Source of the DNA: Trichoplax adhaerens
Taxonomy: Eukaryota > Placozoa > Uniplacotomia > Trichoplacea > Trichoplacidae
Reading direction: 5' to 3'
Length of the DNA stretch: 64,000 nucleotides
Assembly: GCF_000150275.1 (NCBI RefSeq)
Contig: NW_002060946.1
Coordinates: 1,693,454 to 1,757,453, forward strand
The notes under the pieces are model-generated. The model had not been told where the DNA came from. It did not search any database and was given only the letters and a program-made list of their open reading frames with translations. Below are positions 11,901-24,471 of this stretch, piece after piece (the stretch's first letter is position 1; every line of letters starts with the position of its first letter). Both the position numbers and the translations under genes were made by a program.

Positions 11901-14900
11901 ACTAAACAACTAAAGCTATCTATCAAAAGATCTACAATCGTTTTATTATACCATCAGACTTTCTTATATTATATAAATAGCACTCATAATATGGAAATAG
12001 TGCTGTTTGTGTGAAATAAACTCATACGACAATTGATTACATAAATTCTGAAACAGAATTATCAGTCAATATGCTCATACTGGTTAAATAGGCTAACAAA
12101 ATGACTATAACTATCTACGAGGGCAATAATTTCAATTTTAAATATATATCAACTGCTGTTATATTAGTTCTAGTTCTAATAAACCCGAAATAGTACTGCT
12201 TACCTATACGATAAAACAATTATCTATATGACGTCTGAAAATAAAATTATAAAGAAAGCACTACCATCGTAGTTGAATAAATTAACTAAGTAATTCTAAT
12301 TATTTAATTGCAATCATTTAATTTTAAATGCATACTTGCTACTATTATATTAGTACTAATAAAGTTGGAAATAGTGTTGCTGCTGACCTATACGATAAAA
12401 CAATTGTTTAAATAGATTCTGAAACTGAATGAGAAATAAACATAACCATCTTAGCTAAATAGATTAACTAAACGACTACCACTATTTACTAATAAATTTG
12501 CAATAATTTTGAAAGATTTAGTTACTACTGTTCTAGAAACAGTGAAGCTCACCTATATGATAAAATAACAAAACAATTTGTCTCTATAACTTCTAAAACT
12601 GAGTTTCAAATATGTATTAATAATAATTACCATTATTGCCACTTATAAAATTATAAATATATGGAATTAGGCCTCTTTAACCAATTCATTGGTTCATTTT
12701 ATGACTGTATGTTTTCATTATTATACCTTAGGTCATTATACACGAAGTACAAGGAATTAGCTTTTTACAACCCCATAAAATCGTCTATTGCACCATGGAG
12801 GTAGGTATCATATTTACAGTACTATTTTAATGCGGTAAGGGATACATGTTCTCGTACAAACTTTGACCTGAAATAGACTGACATAAAGCTTATTCAATAC
12901 TAGATTGAAGGTGGAGAAAAACTTCGTACAGATGCTGCCCTTGCAGATAAGCCAAAGTCAGTCACTATTTTGTATTTCCTTTAGTTCATCTACGTTACAG
13001 TAGTAGACTATTTTTTTATTGCTACTGCATAAAACTCGTAAATTATACCATCAATAAATACCTGTATCTTTACCTTGACTTTATAACATAACATCATTAC
13101 ATACGCCCATTGTGTAGTAATAACACGTATTCTTCACTACAGATGGCGCACTCAAGGTGATTTTAAGAGTAATCAACCTCTACCCGTTCTAAAAATCAAA
13201 TTATACACCGAAAATTCTAGTCTCATTAGTTTAGATGATAAAGAATTAGGAAGGGTATGTAAAACTTTTCTCGTCAGTTATAATCATACACAGAATTCCA
13301 TATTGACCTCTATTATTTTCATGAATCAACGCAGTTGGTACTATATCCTAATTCAAATTGGCTTGAGACGCCTGATAATTATGTCATGACGCCAAAACAT
13401 CATCAAAGTAATAATGATAAAATAAAAATTAAAATTGGTGTCAAAATGGATAAACCACAAGGAATGAAAAAATGCGGGTAAATCATGTCATTCTTTGAAA
13501 TATCGAGACTGCAATCGGAGTTAAATCATTTCTATATCCCATACTTCCGTCACAGTTATCTATACTGCATGGGTCAAAGCCATTGGAAAAAGTGGAAGAA
13601 GCGTTTTTTCGTTCTAATTCAAGTAAGTTCTTCTATTGATGGGAATTCTTTTCAATTATGATGTGTTACTAATAATCTGCATTGAATAGGTCAGTCAGTA
13701 TACGTTCGCTTTGTGCAGCTATCATACGAAAAAATCTGATCCTCAAGAGATGATTCAAGTTGATGGTTACACCGTTGATTACACTGATAGTCCACCTGGT
13801 CAGCTAAAACATAACTTAATCAACCCAAGATAATACAATTTTAGCACTTGAAACTTCAACTGAACAATAACAGAATGATTCATAATAGACTAATAACCAT
13901 GCCCTATATATTTTTTCATAGACGAAAACTGCAAAAGTGAAAACAAAGCTGAACTATTCCACTTTAAGGGCGTCAAAGAGGGTGACTGGATCTATTTCGC
14001 TTCTGCGGATGAAAATGATAGGCAACTTTGGATTCAAAAGCTCTATCAAGCAACTGGACAAACCCATAAACCTATCCCGCATAATAGTGTTTCTATTTCT
14101 CTTAGTTCTGGCAAAAGTATGCAAAAGAATCTTGTATTTTATTTTTTAATAAAGAATTAATCTAATTGCACTTTTAGTGCCTAAGATAATTTACTAGATA
14201 AGGTTATATGTTAACAACATAGTGATATATCTTTCCTTTATTATCATCAGCGACAGAACGTAGCAGAGCGCGGAAGCATGGTATGGAAGATTTTGTCCAA
14301 GCAAATCCACTCGATTTTGATCATAACCGTCTGTTTGCACAATTGCAATCATTATCGTTGGAAAAGCGTTTAAATGATAATTACACCAGTCTGGTAAGCG
14401 ATTGTTATGGCATATCCCTATAAGCTATGTTGCACAATCAAATCAACTTTAAATGGATAGCTAGCATTTACGCTTTGCAATAATACAAATTTTAGGGTTG
14501 GCTATCGCCTGGACAAAAATTTCTTCTTGATGAATTTAGCTCTCGATATGGTGTTCGAAACTGCTATCGACATCTTTCCTACATCGATGAACTCTTAACC
14601 TATGCCGATAAGGGCCAAATGATTGACGCTACTCTGATACAGTACAGCTATATGCATTGCATTTCTCACTTTAAAAACAGTGGGTTAGTATTTTTTAGCA
14701 CATGATACCTAATTAATTCATAAGCTATTTACTACTAGGTTAAAAAGTAATAATTAAATTGATTGATCCTCATTTCAGTAGTGTTACTATAACAGTCGAT
14801 GAAAAAGAAATGTATGACGACATAAATTCAAAATTACAAACCTGGCTGACAAAGAATATTACTAACTTTTGGTATGAATTACTAATTGATAAACTTTCAA

Positions 14901-17549
14901 TAATCGTATTTGCATCACTCTTTGAGATTAACTTAAAATCATTGAATCGCATATTACATCGATAAATCGTACTATCTATATTTTTTCTTTTTAGGAATTA
15001 CTATCCCTTTGGAAAACCAGATGGAGCATTAAAGGCTACCGTACAACTGTTTGAAAAGGTACTTTATCGCACGTAACGCAATCCGAAAGTTATCATCAAA
15101 ATTATGTAGACAATTTCTTTAACTTGAAACTATCTACTAAAATTCACTATAGCTAAAAATGGACGACGGTCGAAAAACAGAAAATCAACAAAAAGAATTT
15201 GCTGCGGAGATGAAAAAGTTAATGGAAATTGCTGCCTTAGAAAATTATACTTCCCTTTCATCATACGTACAAGCATCTGGTATAAATAATTTATTCCTTC
15301 AATTGATATCGTTGCAATCAAAACATTTTACATTGACAATATTTCTTCAGCTACCAATGGAAGTGCAACCGATTACGAAAAAAAGTTAGAAGAAGTACTT
15401 GTATTAGCAGAGTCCTGCCGAGACCTACTGAGAATGACAGAAGAATACTATGATGATGTCAGAATTATTACCTAATTGTGTTAATAAATCATTCCTTACA
15501 TATAGTAATATATCTGCTTAATCATATCATAGATATGGAGCAAATTTCCTGGACTATTGAATTATCATTCTGAAGTTTTGTGGTCACTTTTCTCGGTGGA
15601 CATGGATGATGCAATTAAAGCACAACCGGAAGATACTTGGAACTGTTTTATGCTGTTTCAACTTCTTAACGATTACCTTAAAAGCGAACGTAAGTATAGC
15701 TTAGAAAGAGATGGATATTTCTCACAGTGAAAATGTTTTCTTCGGTTTAATTTGAATACTTTTACATATAGCCAATTTGCGAAATGGAAAATTTCACAAG
15801 CATCTTAGAGTTCTGTTCGCTCCGAAAGTTATACGATATATTGACTTGATGGAATCGTCTATAGCCTTATCAATTAATGTCAACTTTCAGAAAGAAACAT
15901 GGATACACGTTGAGTAAGTAAATTGCTCCAGTGAATGAATAGAATTTGATGGATTACTACTTTATGCGTGTTTCTGTATGCGTATGATAATTTTATTCAA
16001 CTGCTGTTATTAGGGGTGGCAATGCAGCTTCTGAAGACCTACTGTATAAATTGGGCAAACTACAACAGTTTGTAAGCTACCTAAGTTGGCCGGATGAAGT
16101 TTTCGGAAAGCATTTAACTCAACGGATAAATCTTATGGCAGCAGATATGATAGGATCGTGCGTTAAAAGGTACAGTATTCATGAAGCCATGCAATTACTA
16201 TGATGCAAATGACACCTTTACAAGATCTAACACTTGCTACATTGCTATTGATACGTATAGAACTTCTGACTTTTTCGAGACAAAGCTGAAGCGAAAAAGA
16301 CGAAATATAGACTATCTATTACCTCCAGAGATCTGTGTTGCGATTAACGTGGTCGTATCCTGTCTTAAACAGGTAAAGCCTGAATTAATCAATACGTCTT
16401 AACGTAGTGTTATTTGTGCAATATATGAGATCATAATCGTTTATACTGTATTGCTTTGCAATATGCAGTTACCAGAACTATGCGGTGGTGAAGTGGATGG
16501 AGGGCAGGTAAGCCTTTCTGTAAATTATTAAGCGATATATAGACAAAATCACTACATGTAGCGCTTTACTTTGAGATAATTTGTTAATATATATCGATTC
16601 GTCATCAATGTCAGCATCATTATCATACCGATATCAATACCTATCTTAATGACACGTTGGTCATGTTTAGAAACCAGTTAATCGAAAAGGTAAATTCTTA
16701 AATTATTACGTAGCTAATTCAGTAATTCTGTTATATATTTATAATGGATGAACTTTTATTATCCAACAGCTTAATGCAGCTATTGAAGCTGTACTATCTA
16801 AGCTTTCCAATTATGACGAAGGAACAATTACCGCATCATTATTTTCGTGGATGGTTAGTAATCACGTTATAATTTCACACTATATTTATTTACTGTGTAC
16901 CAATGCTCATAATGCACATTATTTTGGCCATGTCAGAAACCTGGTGATGAACTAGCAACCAACTACATAAAAAGCGTTGGCCGTAATTTAAAAATGTTGA
17001 GCGATAAAATCATCTATGAGAAATTCATGGGGCCGCTATTCTGCGTAAGTCATCATTGTTATCTTACAGCCACTTGCACTAGGCTACTTCTCAACTTAAC
17101 ACAAGGTGATTATTATCAAAATTAGTGTTGGTATGAGAAAATTTTATACCTGATAAATGAATGGCTTACTGACCGCTTGGATGTTTCCCTGCATCCATAC
17201 CAAATATCAACAATTTCCTTACTTATGCAGGTATGAGCATGAAGCATAGTACGGTATATGTACTTGCGTTGCGCGTTCAATAACACGATTTCGAAATGGC
17301 AATAAATCAATTGGTGCTATTAAACTAAGCCTATACCATTAGAATTTTAAGGCACTAATTAGTTGAAAATTGAATCAATTGCATTTGAACCTTTAGGGTT
17401 TGACTGAATATTTTGAAGGTGTTGGCGTACCAGAGTCTATCATGAAGAACCATTTGTATCATTCAATTAGCACCCATATACAGATCGAGCAAGGGTCCAA
17501 CCGCGATGCCGATAATCAGGGCAATACAGTTATAGATTCATCGACATAA
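2977..17549 (+). CDS. CADPS: Calcium-dependent secretion activator (CAPS/CADPS), 27 exons
   Basis: CAPS primes dense-core vesicles for Ca2+-triggered exocytosis by binding PIP2 and SNAREs. Exons: 2977-3870, 8170-8250, 10348-10484, 11775-11865, 12732-12800, 12904-12956, 13143-13254, 13335-13477, 13556-13622, 13690-13798, 13922-14116, 14251-14393, 14496-14683, 14779-14871, 14995-15058, 15153-15279, 15351-15457, 15533-15689, 15772-15913, 16014-16169, 16261-16372, 16469-16507, 16615-16689, 16770-16853, 16937-17044, 17126-17230, 17397-17549. All junctions are GT..AG and in phase; the product is 1267 residues, against about 1350 in vertebrates. It has an acidic serine-rich N-terminus ([12 protein letters not shown]), a C2-like region (about 385-520), a PH domain (about 525-640, [21 protein letters not shown]) and a MUN region (about 700-1190, [22 protein letters not shown]). 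The ATG at 2977 matches the family start and follows an in-frame stop. The variable linker seen after the ETW motif in vertebrate forms is almost absent. Exon ends could be off by a few bases. Confidence 0.95.
4169..4201. repeat. 13-bp perfect inverted repeat with 7-base loop
   Basis: The arm GTTGTTGGACTAT at 4169-4181 is followed by CCAAGAG and then by the exact reverse complement ATAGTCCAACAAC at 4189-4201. It lies inside CADPS intron 1 and could form a hairpin in the pre-mRNA. No transposon ends or flanking duplication were recognised. Confidence 0.85.
5864..5895. repeat. Perfect 32-bp palindrome without spacer
   Basis: Two 16-base arms (5864-5879 and 5880-5895) are exact reverse complements and meet at AGGCCT with no loop. 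The core reads CCCTTTTTAGGCCTAAAAAG and extends symmetrically with GCAAAA on the right. It sits in CADPS intron 1. Confidence 0.9.
6816..7255. repeat. 220-bp tandem duplication in CADPS intron 1
   Basis: A block starting CTAACTACACCAACGGAG at about 6816 is repeated at about 7036, directly adjacent, with only a handful of differences (for example in the stretch just after CCAACCACTGTA). Such high identity indicates a recent duplication. An assembly artefact is possible but the differences argue against a simple copy error. Confidence 0.9.
8470..9290. repeat. 114-bp minisatellite in CADPS intron 2
   Basis: The phrase AAACAATTTATTC and its variants recur at 8701, 8815, 8929, 9043 and 9157, exactly 114 bases apart, with more diverged flanking copies, giving about seven units. 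Each unit also carries a variant of AGTCGAATAGATTGGGAAA. The 62-residue open frame at 8912-9100 is a product of this repeat. Confidence 0.92.
9550..10250. repeat. Second intron-2 minisatellite, 86-115-bp units
   Basis: TTGTCATGATTC (or TTATCATGATTC) recurs near 9573, 9679, 9793, 9883, 9969, 10060 and 10175. Spacing varies between about 86 and 115 bases because a segment around TTAACACGATCATATGATTT is present in some units and missing in others. The most similar units are in the middle. It follows directly on the 114-bp array but the unit is unrelated by eye. Confidence 0.88.
11980..12620. repeat. Degenerate ~165-185-bp tandem repeat in CADPS intron 4
   Basis: Phrases resembling GGAAATAGTG followed by CCTATACGATAAAACAATT and TTCTGAAACTGAAT recur about four times, with the CCTATACGATA landmarks near 12202, 12386 and 12551. 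The copies are strongly diverged, so this array is older than those in introns 1 and 2. Confidence 0.7.
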
Positions 17550-19007
17550 AGGTCTTTAGCGTAGAATGGTATTACTATATAAATTTCTAACTACGCCTTA
17601 CTTAATCCAATCTCAAGAAATTAATATACGGACCCGACTTTCAATGATAATTAAACTCATACTCTAGATACATGGTCCTAATTACATTTATTCTACCAGC
17701 AATGAAATTGTCATGAATTGCAACGTAGTTTCAGGTTTATCAATATATCCAAATTTATATTCGATATTAGTTTAACTTAGAAATTTATTTATCATTTGCT
17801 TTACTCGGATTTTTAAACGCAAACTGTGTCGGTTCATTGTAATAGTTATTAACTTTACCTAAGTTGAGATCGTAGGCATTTCGTATTGGTATTTATACTA
17901 CACCATGACGCAGTAAAATAACAACTGCTGTTAAGTAACCAATTCGTATTGGACAAAGACTGTAAACTTCTCCCGTTCTTGGAAGGGTAACATTACTCTG
18001 AGATGAGAGTTTCTGAAACATGGAAGAAGATAATGTATTAATTTTATGGCTATTTAACATACGCCGTATTGTTTTATGTTAATTACTAGCTAATATGCGT
18101 AATAATAATGAATGTTAGCCAATTACGGTATTCTTGTAATGCATTATAATGTAGGTAAATTTCTTTTTTTATTACTATTCTGCTCTGTGAACAGTTATAC
18201 TTTATATTATGGCGTTAAAAATAATACATAATTGTGCATAGTACCATCCATGTATGCGTATATTGCTATAACATGTGAAATTATCGTAATGGTATCATTT
18301 TAATTTAGATTGCTAACCATCTAGTTTTAGTAACATTTCTTTATCTACGTGTATAAAGATATCTCTTTACAGCTTTGAATGAAAATAAATTATTTATCAC
18401 TATACAGTTAGCCACTAAATATAATAAAAGCTTAGTTCTTGGAAGATAATATTTTTGAAATCAGCACTTACATTAAATGTTATTAATAAGCGATAATTTT
18501 TCTGAATCCATTTCGTCAATGCATTGACATGTATTTAAGTAATCTATACTCTTAAAACTTATTATAATATCCATTAACTTTAGTTAAATAGAACTCGCTG
18601 ATATCAACACGTGATTTCGGCCCCGGTTTAAACGCCTATTTAAGGCCCAGATATTATGGTTTGAGTCACAATGATGCCCATTTGTTTTTTATCTTTCCCC
18701 TAAACTACATGAAATAACAAAATCGGATGATATATCACCATCATTGTATAACAATCTAATTACGGTAAAACTGTAGTAATAGAATCTTAGTTATGATTAT
18801 AGAACTAAATTATTCTACTGTCACTGCTTAAACTCTGCGAGAAGGAAACGTAAACTAAACAGTCTATAACTATTGACTTAAACGTTAAATACATAGCAAA
18901 GTACCGTAAAAATAGAACTTTATTAGCACAAATACATCCACAACTTTTCACAACTCAGCTCAACTCCTTCTTACTCAAAATGTTTCCGTTTATATATAGG
19001 AACCTTC

Positions 19008-19134
19008 AGGGACTATGGGTGGAGGTAAAATTTTTTCTTTAATAGTCCCTGTAACTGTCTCACTTGTAAGGAACAATAACAATATTATTATTATACCTTA
19101 CTAGGAAAGACAAGTCGAACTAAGATGTTCCTTA
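19008..19134. repeat. Two neighbouring inverted repeats
   Basis: CAGGGACTAT near 19008 is matched by ATAGTCCCTG about 35 bases downstream, and GTAAGGAAC near 19066 is matched by GTTCCTTAC near 19126. Together they give two consecutive potential hairpins in otherwise AT-rich sequence, preceded by TATATATAGG. No gene or transposon end was recognised. Confidence 0.6.
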
Positions 19135-20329
19135 CATAGCTTTTCTATCAGTATTCAGTATTGCAATTATTAATATTTGAGTAAATGGAGTGCTAATTTC
19201 TGTACTATAAGAGTATATTTTAACTCTGATTAATTGCAAAGTTACCATGACAAAATCAGAAGTAATCAAACAGATAGCAATATCAGCTCTCTTTTAAGTA
19301 TTCTAAATACGCTAATTTAATATCCATCTGCTGTAGTTTAGTAGCAACGAACAAATTGCGGAATATTTTACCGGAAAAGAGTAAAGGAAAGTTCAATTAG
19401 TAATCTTTTATACGTGAATTCTCGGCAAACTGCAGTAAATTCCCCGAGAGATCTAACTGTGTTTAATATCACCAACAATTGTGTTAATTTAAATAGTAAC
19501 TTTTTCATTGCAATTTCTTATTGTGATTTTTTTACCGTGAATAAACATTAGTGGATTTCTGCATAAAATTGCCTTATAGGATATTTAAATGACGGCAAGC
19601 AAGCAATTCTTATATTCTGTTTTATAGTTTCTATTAGTATCTATAGCATAATCCATCTATCTTCACCTAAATTGTATGGGTCTAACTGAAAGCATGGTTG
19701 ACTTATCCTGAAGTCATTGTAAATTATTCTTCCATTCTGGCTTATATTTTCGAATTACAGTTACAACCTGTCTCTCTCTTCATTTCACTTCCATAATTCT
19801 TAACGAAATCATTATTGATTCATCCTGCTCAAATTATTAATAGCTCATCAGTTTTATCTTGTAACATGTGCCAATATCTATAACTCTGTTACCGTCTAAG
19901 TACGAAATCCAGTCAATTCGCGAACTGCCTAGTCAATTTATGTTATTAACCGATGCAAATGATTTAAGGCTAATGTTGAGTGTAACAGTAAATGTCAGAA
20001 TCAGAGAACTTGTAAAAATAAATAAAAATTTTCATCATCAGAACATTATCAATTCAATAAAAACTACTTATTTGATAGTAGTATCTCTAAATGTTTGGCA
20101 ATTACTTCAGTAATTGCAAGTTACACACGTATTGATTATTTGAATCAGTCTATTATTACTATTATAATCGTCAAAGAAATATAGATTCTCTGTTTTTTTA
20201 GTAATATTACTGCATGAATAACGATAATTTCTCTAATTTATAAAGAAAGACGGTTTCTCTGATTTACGTGTTTTGGTATTTTTGCAGTTTGCGAACTGAC
20301 TAGGCATCTCGCAAATACACTGAACTTCA

Positions 20330-21060
20330 CTTCACACCCAAACGGGTACAGGTCTATCTGAATACAGAATATATCACTGAATTAAATTAATAAATTTAAA
20401 AGAGTAATTTAAAATTGTATTGAATAGATTCCAATTGCTATACTGTAAACGTGGGTGAATGCATAATTGTAGTAAAGTAGTGAAAAAGTATGATCGAAAA
20501 CAATGGCAAGAATTATTGAGCTAGCTGAGCTAAATGTATGGTATTATACTATCTGTAAGTTTTATTTATACAAAATGTATCCGCTGACTATCTCGAAATA
20601 GATCTATCCAAATATATCACGAATATATTAAACTGATAAGTTAAAAAAGAGTAATCTAAAAATTATATTGAATAGGTTCCAAACATTACAAAGCACATAC
20701 GAATGGTGCTCTATTTAGTTCCAGTAAAGTAGTATAAAAGTATGATCGAAAGTAACGGCAAGAATTATTGCACAAGCTGAGCTAAATGTATGATATTACG
20801 CTGTCTGCAAATTTTTATTAAGCAATGTGTATCTGTTAACAATCTTGAAATAGATCTATTCGAATATAGAATATATTGCTAAATTGAGCTGATAAATTCA
20901 AAAGAGTAATCTAACATTGTAATGCACAGATTCTTATTGCTATGCTGCGCATATGGATGAATGCTTTAGTTGTAATAACGTAGTATAAAAGCATGATCGA
21001 AAGCAGTGGCAAGAATTATGGAACTAGCTGAACTAAAAACATAATATTAAGGCACGCTAT
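20330..21060. repeat. ~252-bp tandem repeat, three diverged copies
   Basis: Landmarks TATGATCGAAA (20489, 20741) and CATGATCGAAA (about 20992) followed by GGCAAGAATTAT..GAGCTAAATGTATG recur about 252 bases apart, and AATAGATCTATCC..AAAAGAGTAAT blocks recur with the same spacing. Copies differ by many substitutions and small indels. Confidence 0.85.
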
Positions 21061-23073
21061 CCGTAAATTAGTAAATGCTCTTGAATAGCCGATTAACTCA
21101 AGTCAATGTATGACTATAAATAATACAGTAAGCTTGAAAATTTAATTTATTTGAATCAATCAATTTAATGTAATCATTAATAATAGTAAATGCGATTGAA
21201 AACGACATTTCAATAATATCATCCCTTGAATGCTTATGCAAGCTTTAGTTCTTAAATGAATTAGTCTCAAACTACATACCGTACTCCTATATACGACATT
21301 TTTCTTACATTTTAAACTCGTTATACTTAACTCCAAGAGTATCGTAGCTAATTATTAGACATCGGTTAAACTCATACTTATCGCCATATGAAAGCTTTAA
21401 GAAGAAATGCCCCCTTTGTACAAGGCAGAGAGTCGTCCTGTCGACATGATAATGCTATATAAAAAAATTACCCACTCGGTTTCCACGCTGTCTACATTTG
21501 GTGTGGAAGCGAATAACATCAAAATGCAAGATGTTGTTCGAAGGAAAGAAATGAAGTATTGCTTAATGCAATATCTGTTCAAACTCGATATGGCTACATC
21601 TTGAAAGCGAAGTCTCTTAATAAAAGGTTAAGCAATGGCAAGTCTTATTCTAACAACATATCGATCTACTCAAAACACCAATCACTTATGCAAGTCCCAA
21701 CCTTATTTATCCGTTTTTTCTTTGATATGGTAATAACTTTGCTTTTTACATGTGTATATAATTTGTTTGTTTCCAGTAACTATTTACTTAAGATGAATCA
21801 CTATTATATATACAGTACAACCATCTTGATATCTACATTTAATGAAAAGTAAAGTGATAGTTAGGCATTCGACCATTCCCGATAAATCGACTGGTAAGAC
21901 GTTTAAATGTTGTTGAGTAACTACGGTAATTAGTAGGAGCTATTATTTTACATTAAATAATTCAAGTTGCTTAAGAATAACATGTAATTTACTAAATATG
22001 GACTAATTAAATATCTCATTTAAAATCATCGACGTATAACATTTAGGAAATGTAATAATTTGGTTATGGGTGTTTGTAAAGCAGATGTAATTCGTGTAGC
22101 TCAGTCTAACAATGTCTTCTTGTTTAAATTCTTCCAGATATAATTATCGAGTATCGTAGCGTTCTCTATTAAAAGTAAAGAATAGTAAAGTATTTGTGTT
22201 TTCGTGTATGTTTAATCGTCAATGTGTGTCTATTTACAGTAATAATATAACGTTAATTAATTATTACCAATTCAAAACCATTTCATCGACTAATTGCTAT
22301 TTTAATAAAAGTAAATGATAAAAATTATGACCACGTATCCAGTCTGGCTCTAATAACGGTAACTGGTATAATCTAAAACCATTTTAACTATATCCCGATA
22401 ACAAGACAGTACTAAAAACGTTTGCGTATGTTAAAATTAAAATAATAAAAGGCAAAATTTAAGTATACGGCATAGCACTGTTATTATGCTGATGATTGAT
22501 TCTTAAAGTGATAGGAGAATACATAAAAACTGAGACAATACGAAACGATCCTACCGAGTTCGACGACATTTACAAATTAACTAAATGAGTATAAATCAAT
22601 TTAGGGACTTTTACTCTCTATTCAATTGTACGATATCAATATGATTTAGCTTTACTAAATTACCAAATGCTAAATTTTTTTATTTTCGACTGTGATATCT
22701 CGCTCTTCAGTAGGAAATCAAAGATAGTCTAACGTCTATAACGTTTACAGAAAAAGAGTACCAGTTGACGATGCATACAAGAAGAAAATTATCGCTATTT
22801 AACTCAGATATAATCATCGTAGTAACAAAGTACAGACAATCTGCCGTAATGCAGGATTAACATTGTATCCACTACTATAAATCATCACTGTTACTTTCGA
22901 AGCAAGCATCAAGCATATAAAAATTTTTAAAGATATCGAAGTCTTTCACTTGCCAAGTTGTTAAACTGGTACTTCAATAAATTATCATTTATCTATTTAC
23001 TGTATGTATTAAATTAGACCATTTTCGTCGCCCAAGTCTATGATATTTTTCAAAAAAACTTAATTCAATTAGA

Positions 23074-23391
23074 TTAATCAGTGCATGATTTAACCAACAT
23101 AACGATGATAAAAATCGGAGGACAGATTAAACATAAAAGGATGTATAAAATCACATTATTGGAGTGATCTTCATGGACAACAACAGTAGTTTGCGCCGGT
23201 TGTACAACTGGTTGAGTAATAGTAATTTGCTGTTGTGGAGGGTAGCCTCCTTGTGGCGGCACAGGATAAGCTTGCTGTGGTGGAATAGCGTATGGTGGCG
23301 GTTGCATTTGTCCGAGAGGTATTCCTTGTGGTGGTGGTATTTGGCCAGCCTGTGGTGGCGGGTAAGGATTATATCCAGGTTGCTTCGACAT
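23074..23391 (-). CDS. Small proline-rich, C-terminally membrane-anchored protein, paralogue 1
   Basis: A single-exon gene for 105 residues starting MSKQPGYNPYPPPQAG. Residues 1-65 are rich in P, Q, Y and G (PPQ, YPVPPQGGYPPQQ). A stretch with VVVHEDHSNN follows, then a hydrophobic segment (about 80-102, VILYILLCLICPPIFIIVML) and a short tail ending KSCTD. This layout suggests a tail-anchored or single-pass membrane protein with a cytosolic proline-rich domain that could bind SH3, WW or similar modules. The paralogue at 28725-29156 shares the last 30 residues almost exactly, so the frame is under selection. I do not recognise a named family; proline-rich CYSTM-like or BRI3-like proteins share the layout but not the sequence. 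Confidence 0.82.
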   Translation of the reverse strand: MSKQPGYNPYPPPQAGQIPPPQGIPLGQMQPPPYAIPPQQAYPVPPQGGYPPQQQITITQPVVQPAQTTVVVHEDHSNNVILYILLCLICPPIFIIVMLVKSCTD

Positions 23392-23927
23392 TTTATGATT
23401 AATTTTTATTTAAATGTACGATAGTGAGAGTTGAAGAGGAGTAGAGACAACGCTGGATTGATTTTTAACAACTTCTTTCCGCGTAGCGTTAAAATGTTCT
23501 AATCTATAAAAAAAGTCCAGCAATTGTATTTTATAGACAGCAATTGTATTTTATAGATGATTATAATTCTTTTATCATTTTAAATAGTAGATATAAATAA
23601 TACAAAAATATTCAATAAAGGTCGTCAAGGAATCTACCTACGTCGTACTTGCAGTACAATAACTTAACAAAAGTCGATATTATAATAATAATATATTCAA
23701 AGTTTAACAATAATGCATTGAACGTAGAACAATCCTGACATGGTTAGTATAGGCGCAATGATCTTGATGCATTGAAACTATATTGTAATATATCGTAGAG
23801 AGCCAAATTTTAGCACAGGCGTGTACAGTTTTCTTAGAATAAATACAATTGTAATTGTAATTAATTACCTCCGACTTTTCAGGCAAATATACATAATATA
23901 CTTTCGATGATTTCAATATAATCTCTA

Positions 23928-24471
23928 GACCTTGTAATGTAACTTAGCATTATTATTGTAGACTGTTAGCCATGTTTAGTATAATGTGCGGTAGATATTT
24001 GGTAGCTATAACTATAGACTGTAGTGGTAGAGACTCTATGCTAGAGTACAGATGACTATGTACAGTAAGCTGTTGAGTTACTAATAAGGTTATAGGTAAA
24101 AATAGAACTGTAAATCATATATTAGGAAATGGTTACTTCATTGTACTTTAGCTGGTGTGAATGATGCTACGTAAGTACTGTAGTCGTATCCATATTGGAT
24201 TAATGATGGTCCGCAGTAGAATAGTCTACTAAGAACAATTTAACTATGTGTAAAATAAGGTAAAAGGTTGCTATGCGGATTGTAGCTGCGAATGCTACGA
24301 AGAGTATAAAAGCATGCAACTTTAGATTATTCTGTTAGTTCATTCTAGAAGTCGTTAGTAGTAGTATTCGGCTAGAGTAGAGCTGTGTGTAGTTAATCTT
24401 TGTATAAGATTCAATAAAGCCCTTATTTTTCTAAAATTTGGAATCTCGTGATTGGTATATATCACAGACCT
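23928..24471 (+). mobile_element. Solo LTR of a retrotransposon, with 5-bp target duplication
   Basis: The element proper is 23933-24466 (534 bp). It begins TGTAATG and ends TATCACA, the usual TG..CA ends of LTRs, and is flanked on both sides by GACCT (23928-23932 and 24467-24471), a perfect 5-bp target-site duplication. Inside, in the order expected of an LTR promoter and R region, are a TATA box (TATAAAAG at 24305-24312) and a polyadenylation signal (AATAAA at 24413-24418), about 108 bases apart. No internal coding region, primer-binding site or polypurine tract remains, so it is the product of LTR-LTR recombination. A 5-bp duplication fits Ty3/gypsy, Ty1/copia or BEL/Pao elements; the family cannot be told from the LTR alone. 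Confidence 0.88.

Larger units (their letters stand above)
17550..23073. other. Gene-poor region downstream of CADPS
   Basis: No coding exon could be supported in these 5.5 kb. Open frames are short, poor in structure and lack family resemblance. The stretch contains nested inverted repeats near 19.0-19.1 kb and a 252-bp array at 20.3-21.1 kb. The first part must hold the CADPS 3' untranslated region; I found no AATAAA close to the stop codon. Confidence 0.6.

Noticed and set aside
21397-21604. Overlapping open frames on both strands in the gene desert
   Set aside because: Two mutually antisense frames of about 60 codons with no family resemblance, no splice support and no codon signal.
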